Of a DNA stretch of 40,593 bases, positions 33,767-40,593 are shown piece by piece (position 1 is the first letter of the stretch; each line of letters opens with the position of its first letter). The translations under genes were made by a program, and so were the position numbers. A model generated the notes under the pieces. It had not been told where the DNA came from. It made no database searches and saw only the letters and a program-made list of their open reading frames with translations. This DNA comes from Mycoplasmataceae bacterium (GTDB lineage Bacteria; Bacillota_I; Bacilli_A; Mycoplasmatales; Mycoplasmoidaceae): positions 1-40,593 of the forward strand of contig JAITRQ010000011.1 in NCBI GenBank assembly GCA_031288285.1, in the 5' to 3' direction.

Positions 33767-34939
33767 TTAATCGCGAAAGATTTTTTCGTGTTTAATTATT
33801 TTTTTAATATTACCACCAATCATTGCTCCAAAAATACTAATACCGATGATCGCGGGTAAGTATTGGATTGAAATTCTTCAAATTAAAATCCCGTTAGTGA
33901 CAATATTAGAAACATATTTTTCGTCAACATTATTGCCACTTATTCCCCCACCGCGTTCAAGCAAAAGTTGCAATGTTTTTTCTGTGCTTAATTCCGCGCC
34001 GGGGATTGGCATAAATTTATTAGCAGTTAAAGTTACGATTGTGGCATCAATGATTTGCCATGGATGATAGGTTAAGGCTGAGTCCTTGTCCCAAATAACC
34101 AAAATTGCTACGAACATGAAAACGAACGAAAACAATAATGGAATCAGAAATACCAAACTACTAGCAATCACGAGTTTTCATGCCCTTAATAACCGAATGA
34201 CTTCTGAACGTAATACTGCATCGTTTAAATATTTTTGCCTTACTTCTTCACGTGTGTGGTAATGCAAGCGCAATACTTTTTTTATTTTATTAAAGAGCAA
34301 CGACATCATCATGTGTAATTTTGTTCAAAAACAAATCGTAAATAAAGCAACCACTATCACAACATCAATAACAATGCCAATAATAATTAATCAAAAAATT
34401 AATCTTCCGGCTGTATCACTAACAATATCGTAATAATGCTCCGATAGTAACAATACAAATGATGGTCAGGTAATTAACATTTGGGAAATATGTCAAATAA
34501 AATCTGTTACTAAAACTTGTGCGGAGGCTTTATAAGTTTTTAAACCATGAGTTTTTAATCAAAAGATTACATAGGGATCAGTAATAAAATTCGCTGGTGT
34601 CACCGCTGCTAAAAAACATACTGTGAATCCACACACACACTGGTCTTTAAAACTGACTTTGATTCCTTCGTTTCGTAAACGCAGTGTGTAGGCATAGACA
34701 TTGCCTCATGCTCTTAGTATAAAAAATAATGATAAGGCAATAAAAAGCGTAGTCACTAGTGATGGATTGCGTTTAAATGCCACCGCAATGTTTGCTCACA
34801 GTGATTGAATATCAATTTTCAAAACGGTTACGAAAGCCACGGCAATTAATGCGATACACGCAACTAAACAAAAGCTAATAATTAGTAGCCGTTTTTTATC
34901 TAAAAATTGCTTGTTTTTATCGCGTTTATAATTACTCAT
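33767..34939 (-). CDS. YbhN/UPF0104-type membrane protein (flippase-like)
   Basis: 390 codons with TGA as Trp, ATG 34939 immediately after the greA stop (TAAATG). About eight spans. Features typical of the LPG-synthase-like/AglD TM region family are visible: SLFFILRAWGNVYAYTLRLR, GFTVCFLAAVTPANFITDPY (the F-x-x-x-x-T-P-x-x-x-G/x-x-x-P/D block), and RLLRAWKLVIASSLVF. Members are lysyl-PG synthase membrane parts or lipid flippases; the catalytic GNAT domain of MprF is absent. Co-transcribed with greA. Its stop overlaps the promoter region of rplK. Confidence 0.65.
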
Positions 34940-35422
34940 TTAGTAGGTAATTTTAAGAATTTTAATTTTATACGGTTCTTCAACACCGTGAATTTCTACT
35001 TGAGTACCTACGGTTTTATTTAAAATTGCTTTAGCTAATGGTGATAAGTTAGATATTTTATTATGATCTGGATCAGCTTCTACTTCACCCACAATTTCAT
35101 ATTCACTTTCTTTTCTTTCTGATGAATCGTATATAGTAACTGTTGAACCTACTTTGACTTTAAGTTCGTCAGATTTTTTTGTTTTAATAATTTCAGCATA
35201 GTTAAGAATTTCATGAATTTCTTCAATACGTTTTTCAATCTCGTGTTGGGTGTTTTTGGCTGCATCATAATCAGCATTTTCAGAAAGATCACCTTGTTCG
35301 CGAGCTTCTTGAATGGATTTAATTACCTCAGGTCGTTTAACATTGATTAAATGGTTTAATTCTTCTTTTAATTTACTAATACCTTCTTTTGTAAGTAAAT
35401 ATTTTTTTTGATCAATGTTCAT
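34940..35422 (-). CDS. greA: Transcription elongation factor GreA
   Basis: 160 codons. The N-terminal coiled coil contains REQGDLSENADYDAAKNTQH with the acidic tip (D and E of DLSENADY) that reaches the polymerase active site. The C-terminal domain reads SNLSPLAKAILNKTVGTQVE. GreA promotes cleavage of backtracked RNA. An AAGGATA site precedes the ATG. Divergent from the large lipoprotein gene. Confidence 0.97.
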   Translation of the reverse strand: MNIDQKKYLLTKEGISKLKEELNHLINVKRPEVIKSIQEAREQGDLSENADYDAAKNTQHEIEKRIEEIHEILNYAEIIKTKKSDELKVKVGSTVTIYDSSERKESEYEIVGEVEADPDHNKISNLSPLAKAILNKTVGTQVEIHGVEEPYKIKILKITY

Positions 35423-35640
35423 AGTTTACCAATATATCCTTTTTTTGTAAATCAATTATATTGTACCAAACTCATCATCAAATAACACATTTTACATACT
35501 TTTAAAATGATCTAACACGCTAACAAAAATATTTATTCAGTACAAAACATAAATCCGATGAGCATTATTCAACTACGCAAGAACTCATCTTCATATAATT
35601 CGTCGTACAAAATTAGTAAATAAGAGAGTTAAAAAAAGAG

Positions 35641-37980
35641 ATGAAATTCCTAAAAAAATGAAAAAACTTTACTGTTTTTTGATTAATTAGTTCGATCGGT
35701 CTTGCAACATGTACAACGTTGACTTTAAGCAATTGTGCTAGTAAATCTGAAACCGCGAATAGTATCAATATTTATGGTGCAGACAGCATTAAAGGACAAT
35801 TGACTGATGATACACAATTAAATGCTGTCGAAAATACAGGTAAAGACGTAACAAGTGACTGCACATGAGTAATTATTAATTCTGTCGAAGGGTTTAGATT
35901 TAGTAGTAGTAAAATTGGCGAACTGACATGAAATGTTAGTACCGCTGGAACATATTCATTAGATATCCAAGCATCTACGCAAGGAATTGTTACTACCAGA
36001 CACGATGTTAAAGTAAAAATAATCAATACTTTCACACCAACCACTTTCACAATTTATGGTGCGACTGTTTTAAACGGTATTGTGGGTCAAGAAGAGAATA
36101 GTAGTTATAGTGCCATTGATAATATGGGCAGTAATATTACTAACACTTCCATGTGAAGTTTAATTAATAATCCGCCCACTGGTTTAACAATTAGTAATGG
36201 AACACTTAGTTGATTAAATAATTTGAGTGCTGGTACTTATACATTTGCGATTCGTTGTGTTAGTGGTACGCTGACAGGGTCAGATTTGAACGTTGTACTT
36301 ACTATTTCGGAAATAAAACCAGTACCAACCAGTATCAACGTATATGGCGCGCCAACAATTCATGGTATAGCTGGACAAACAGGTAACATACAATACATTG
36401 CTACTAATAATATTGGTGAAAACATTAATAATGCGGTCTGAACATTGGGTAATGCTCCAACTGGTGTAAGCATTGACAATCACGGATTATTAAGTTGAAC
36501 TGCAAATGCTGTTGATGGTGCATTTTTTATTTATTGTAATTTCATTGGACTAACAGCGGGATCAATAGAGGTAACATTTAATACGATTTCACCCATTCCT
36601 ACACCATCTTACTGTACCATTTATGGTTCAGCATCATTAATTGGCTATCAAGGGGCTAATGACAGTTTTCAATATCGAGCAATTGACAATACAGGTGTTG
36701 ATATTACTAGTTCAGGTACGTGATCAATCAAAACTCCTATTGGTTCAGGAATAACATTTTCTAGTTCAAATAGTGGTTTATTAACGTGAGATGGGACTGT
36801 TGACGGTAATTTTGATATTGGATTTGTACCTAACAATCAAAGCATAAGTAACGCTTTATTAAGTGTGACACTAACACTTTATACAGTTCCGGACGATTTA
36901 TCAATTGATGGTCCGACCGCAATTGCTGTGCCATATCAAAATTATTTTAATTATTCTTGTAAAGGTGGGACAATTAGTGTTGATCCTAATACACCTTTAC
37001 CAGAAGGTTTTAGTTTTTACTCTAGCACAAACACTTTGGATTATCATGATTATGGAACGCCACTAGTTGAAAATGGTCAAATTAATTTAATATCAACAGC
37101 ATTCTCTAGTAGTGCAACTAATACTTTAACGATTAATTACTATGTTCTAGATTCAATTCCTAATGATTCGTGTGTTCTTTTGCAAACAGATGGTGCTTCT
37201 AAAGTGATGGATCTAACTTTTTCTGATGGTTTTTTAACTATGGATGATATTCCTTACGAAGATCGATGAATAACCACTGATATTCTTTTTGGTAATATGG
37301 ACGGAACATTTGATCGAATTGGTGATGATTTTTTGTATGATTTCAGTAGTTTAGAAGAAATAAAACTTCCAAGATTATTCGGCCATGTAAATTCTATTAG
37401 TCGGAATTTTCTAGCTTCATGTCCGGCGTTGAAAAAAGTCGATTTATCGACACTAAGCGAAGTTAATGGGATTGGATCAAATTTTATGTCTAATAACTTT
37501 AGTCTTTCGAATATAGATTTATCCCCATTATCACAAGTAACTAGTATTGGTGACGGATTTATGTCATCCGATTTTTCTTTAAAATCTGTTGATTTGTCAA
37601 ATTGAACCAAAGTTATAACAATTTCGAGTAATTTTTTAAACGATGATCCGGCTTTATCATCAGTAAATCTTTCTGGTTTTAGCAGTGTATTATTCATTGA
37701 AAATGATTTTTTTGCTAATGATTTTAGTCTTAAGAAAATTGATTTATCATCATTAAATGCGGTTCAAGGTATTGGTATCATGCTATATGATTGTCGTTGC
37801 TTAACGCAAGTTACATTACCAAGTAATAATTTTTCTAATCGCTTTAGATATCCTGCCGCTGCTCAAGATTCGTTTCACAATGCCGTTAATAAATCAACGT
37901 GTACATTACATGGTAGTTGAGGCTCAGATTTAAAAAATGTAGTGGGATCTAATATTAGTAATTGAACTGTTAGTTCGTAA
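35641..37980 (+). CDS. Large surface lipoprotein, Ig-like repeats plus LRR
   Basis: 779 codons with about 14 TGA Trp codons. The signal MKFLKKWKNFTVFWLISSIG ends near LTLSNC, the lipobox, with Cys near residue 33. Four repeats of ~95 residues follow, each starting (I/F/C)x(I/V)YG(A/S) at about residues 42, 136, 232 and 323 and containing GxxG, Y-x-A-I-D/N-N-x-G and L-x-W blocks. These look like cadherin/He-PIG-type Ig-like domains. A fifth, diverged copy lies near 420. Residues ~540-740 are BspA-like leucine-rich repeats (repeating L-x-x-V-D-L-S-x-L-x-x-V-x-x-I-G-x-x-F). Such exposed proteins mediate adhesion and antigen display. No T-tract is seen in its promoter region, unlike its neighbours. 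Confidence 0.85.
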
Positions 37981-38063
37981 TTACAATAATCTGTTTTAAT
38001 GCTTTTTAAATTTCAAAAATATCTTAAAAACATAATCAATTCATTTGTGTATTTTCATAAAAA

Positions 38064-38096
38064 TTGCGTCTTTTTTTTTTTTTTTTGAGATATATT
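38064..38096 (+). promoter_or_regulatory. T16-tract promoter of the LRR lipoprotein
   Basis: TTGCGT (38064-38069), then C, T16 (38071-38086), GAGA and TATATT (38091-38096), followed by TAACCTAGTTTAAC. The TATATTTAACCTAGTT block equals the one at 5307. The -35-like to -10 spacing is 21 here, longer than optimal, so loss of Ts would strengthen the promoter and gain would weaken it. A strong AGGAG site (38119-38123) then leads to GTG 38131. Length-dependent switching is inferred. Confidence 0.65.
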
Positions 38097-38130
38097 TAAC
38101 CTAGTTTAACTTAAGAATAGGAGAAAACAC

Positions 38131-39054
38131 GTGAAGATTTTAAAAAGTTCAATTAGTCTATTACTAGTACTAGGTGGGGGAATTGGTCTAACCAGTTATT
38201 TAACGAGTTGTAGTTGCAGTAATTCTATCTCTCCTCACGGATCTATTCCGTTTACTAATGAATATTTTACATGGACAACAAGTAGTAATGAACTAACTAT
38301 TACTGGATTAAAAGATAATCCCGATTTAAAAAAATACAACACTTTGTCAATACCTGCAACATGCATTGATAACGATATTGAATATCGTGTAACAGCAATT
38401 GGCGATTGAGCGTTTCAAGGCGAATTTGGAGATGTTGAACATAATAGTATTACTAAACTTGATCTAACTAATGCTACTAATTTGCAAACCATTGGTGAAT
38501 GGGCATTCAATTTTTGCGACCTATTAACAGGTTCATTAACAATTCCTAATTCTGTTACTAGTATTGGTGAAGGTGCTTTCGTTAGATGTTATGGATTTAC
38601 TGGTTCGTTAACGATTGGTAATTCAGTAACTAGTATAGGTACTGGTGCTTTTGCGCTTTGTTCGGGTTTTACTGGTTCATTAATAATTCCCAATTCAGTA
38701 GTTAGTATAGGTACTAATGCTTTTCATGGTTGTTCAGGATTTATCGGAACATTAACAATTCCTAATTCAGTGATCGAAATTCGTCATAATGCATTTGAGG
38801 GTTGTTCGGGTTTTAACGAAACATTAACGATTGGTAATTTAGTGGATAATATTGGTCATAGCGCATTCAAAGATTGTTCAGCATTTGACATCATCGATGT
38901 CTCTGCTTGAACTTCAGTACCAATAATTGAAAGTTATGCTTTTGAAGGTTTCAATAACACTGATGGCGGAACGGTTATCGTTCCTTCCGATCTTGGCATC
39001 ACGTTAAGTACATTTCCTAGTTTACCAGACACTTGAAGTCTTCAAGAAGTCTAA
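38131..39054 (+). CDS. Surface lipoprotein with BspA-like leucine-rich repeats
   Basis: 307 codons from GTG 38131 with AGGAG upstream. The signal peptide MKILKSSISLLLVLGGGIGL leads to LTSYLTSC (lipobox, Cys about 27). Then come about six BspA/LRR_5 repeats of ~23 residues: (G)SLTIPNSVTSIGEGAFVRCY, GSLTIGNSVTSIGTGAFALC and similar units, the treponema/BspA type that forms a curved solenoid. At the C-terminus the repeats decay into EGFNNTDGGTVIVPSD. It is a likely adhesin or antigen anchored outside the membrane, and its promoter carries the T16 tract. Confidence 0.92.
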
Positions 39055-39061
39055 TGCATTA

Positions 39062-39103
39062 ACACAATCTTCATAAAATTTGTGTCTTTTTTTTTTTTTT
39101 TTT
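39062..39103 (+). terminator. Terminator after the LRR lipoprotein gene
   Basis: ACACAA (39062-39067) and TTGTGT (39080-39085) form a short stem followed by C and T17. This fits an intrinsic terminator for the gene ending at 39054. The same T17 run is also the tract before the next conserved TATAAT, so terminator and promoter element overlap. Confidence 0.5.
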
Positions 39104-39114
39104 GAAGTTATAAT
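39087..39114 (+). promoter_or_regulatory. Orphan T17-tract promoter element, rightward
   Basis: T17 (39087-39103), GAAGT, TATAAT (39109-39114). It is the same layout as the T-tract promoters of lipoprotein genes, but it points toward the 3' end of the convergent lipoprotein gene. It could drive antisense RNA or be a relic of a deleted gene. Confidence 0.5.
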
Positions 39115-39134
39115 TTATTCATGATTTTAGATAG

Positions 39135-39172
<38 letters not shown>

Positions 39173-39261
39173 GAAATAAGTAATTTAATTTTTTAAACAA
39201 AAAAAAATTGGTATAACAGACAACTTTTTTTGTGTTTAAAAAATTTAATCACTCAATACGC

Positions 39262-39297
<36 letters not shown>

Positions 39298-39317
39298 CTA
39301 TTTAAAATCATGAATAA

Positions 39318-39344
39318 ATTATAACTTCAAAAAAAAAAAAAAAA
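39318..39344 (-). promoter_or_regulatory. Orphan T16-tract promoter element, leftward
   Basis: On the minus strand: T16 (39344-39329), GAAGT, TATAAT (39323-39318), the mirror of the element at 39087. An AGTTTT/AAAACT hairpin lies between it and the stop of the minus-strand lipoprotein gene, so the T tract may also end that gene's transcript. Confidence 0.5.
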
Positions 39345-39387
39345 GATACAGTTTTTTTTCAAAACTAAACTCTTAATAATCTAAAAT

Positions 39388-40593
39388 CTAATTTGTTTGA
39401 TCAACTTGAATCATATCCTCTAAAGTAGGTCCATCTGGTCCTGTTTTTAATAATGTACTTCAGTTAGGATCATTAATATACTGTTGACGTAGTGTTTCGT
39501 TTTTAACATAAAGTCTCCCTTTACCTGTACCATCACCTAATGGTGTATATCGTAAACCGTACAAAATAGAAGCATATGTCGTGCCATCGTTTGGCATATA
39601 ACCAACAAATTGCTCGGATTTAAATGTTAAAGTACTTGGGGTGGGGACACCTAACCCGCTTTCTGTTCTACCAAAGCATGCATACGAAAAATAATTACAC
39701 GATGCGGGAACGACAATATTTGGAACTGTACAATTTAAAAATGAATTAGATCCACAATATTGAATGTTCGAATTTGTTGGCATGTTTACCGAATTAAGAC
39801 CTAGTTCATACCTAACAAAATTTCTAGGAATATTCAAGCAAAATTCACTATTAATTGTTAGAGAACCTTTTAAATTAGTTGATGATAAAGATCCAAAAGG
39901 TCCCCTTTCCAAATCATTTCACATCATGGAAATAAAACCTGAAACAATACCATGATAATTTGTGTTAGGATCAATAATTTCACTACCTACCACTGGATCA
40001 ACACCCTCCAATGATCCATCAATTCTAGCATTAGAACCACTAGCCGCTACTGTCTCATCTATTAAATAAAGACAATTTGAATTTTCGCTCATTTTATAAA
40101 ATCGCATAGAACCAGCAGTTCATCCGCTTCAACCAAATTGACTTTGAACATTCAATTGATCATAAGTAAGTGTAAAGTAATCAGTCGTATTTGGATCAAT
40201 TGTTATAGAAAAAGTTTGTGTAATGTCTAGATATAAAGGATCGCTAGAAATTGTCAAAGTATAACTGTCGGTGTCTTGCGTACGTACTCATTGCCAAGTT
40301 TTATTGGTTAGTATTGAATGATATTCAAGAGAATTACAACTTAGAACCACTAATAATAACTCAAAAATTTGTACTGCAGATTGTGTCCGTTTATCATAAG
40401 ACATAGTAGAAGGGAGTGTAAACAAAACATCAGAAAACGTTGCTTGATTCCGTTTAACCAAATAATAAACATCTACAGTTCCTGTATAAATAAGATCATT
40501 AGGTTTAACACTAACTGTAACTTTATAACTACCACTATGTGTTTCATCACCAACAATTACATGAGTTTTATCTCATACCGCTGTGGATGGATC
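39388..40593 (-). CDS. Surface protein, 3' part (start outside window)
   Basis: 401 codons with TGA as Trp from the window edge to TAG 39388-39390. The N-terminus, including any lipobox, lies beyond 40593. The first ~200 residues are beta-rich with Ser/Thr (VGDETHSGSYKVTVSVKPND, DTDSYTLTISSDPLYLDI), suggesting Ig-like modules. The C-terminal ~200 residues (LKGSLTINSEFCLNIPRNF, GSNSFLNCTVPNIVVPASC, ACFGRTES) look like diverged BspA-type LRR. The last part ends RLYVKNETLRQQYINDPNW. It is probably another member of the lipoprotein family of this locus, convergent with the 38131 gene. Confidence 0.8.

Overview
The window is AT-rich DNA from a wall-less bacterium (Mollicutes/Mycoplasmatota) that reads UGA as tryptophan. 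Many genes contain in-frame TGA at positions where the family has Trp, and a tRNA-Trp with a UCA anticodon lies at the left end. Surface lipoproteins with Ig-like and BspA-like leucine-rich repeats fit a host-associated mycoplasma. I cannot name the species from sequence alone.

Left part (1-7.7 kb). This is a patchy, accessory-looking region around a single 16S rRNA gene (minus strand). It holds tRNA-Trp, a broken Fic-domain gene, a decayed second copy of part of the 16S gene, and one intact 1158-codon SF1 helicase with a C-terminal Vsr/PD-(D/E)XK-like nuclease that could be a single-gene defence protein. A two-gene membrane/lipoprotein unit follows; its lipoprotein is out of frame by one base at an A8 run. 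The 16S gene has a strong promoter and a leader/trailer pairing stem, but no 23S follows it.

Middle part (7.9-23.6 kb). A short plus-strand run contains a sigma-like HTH protein, two unrecognised proteins, acyl carrier protein, a small coiled-coil protein and a phosphoesterase, with remnants of duplicated acpP and phosphoesterase between them. Then comes an eleven-gene, nearly gapless minus-strand unit read argS - small ORF - ecfA1 - ecfA2 - ecfT - truA - pyrC - pyrK - pyrD - pyrF - leuS. It joins the shared energizing module of ECF vitamin transporters to four enzymes of UMP synthesis (dihydroorotase, NAD-linked dihydroorotate dehydrogenase B with its Fe-S partner, and OMP decarboxylase). 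De novo pyrimidine genes are rare in mycoplasmas. A tRNA cluster (Ser, initiator Met, Asp, Phe) ends at a clear terminator.

Right part (23.8-40.6 kb). Housekeeping genes follow: comEC, holA, a membrane protein, an ECF S component (likely a client of the EcfA1A2T module), an ATP-grasp protein, cutC, rpsD, a MATE transporter, a PAP2-like membrane protein, rplA, rplK, a YbhN-like membrane protein and greA. The last 5 kb is a surface-lipoprotein locus. Its promoters carry T15-17 tracts next to a conserved -10 element, also seen before the 5.3 kb lipoprotein unit. It also contains a roughly 270-bp inverted repeat with two T-tract promoters facing each other and two (CA)14 microsatellites. These are hallmarks of phase or antigenic variation and are the most interesting features of the window.
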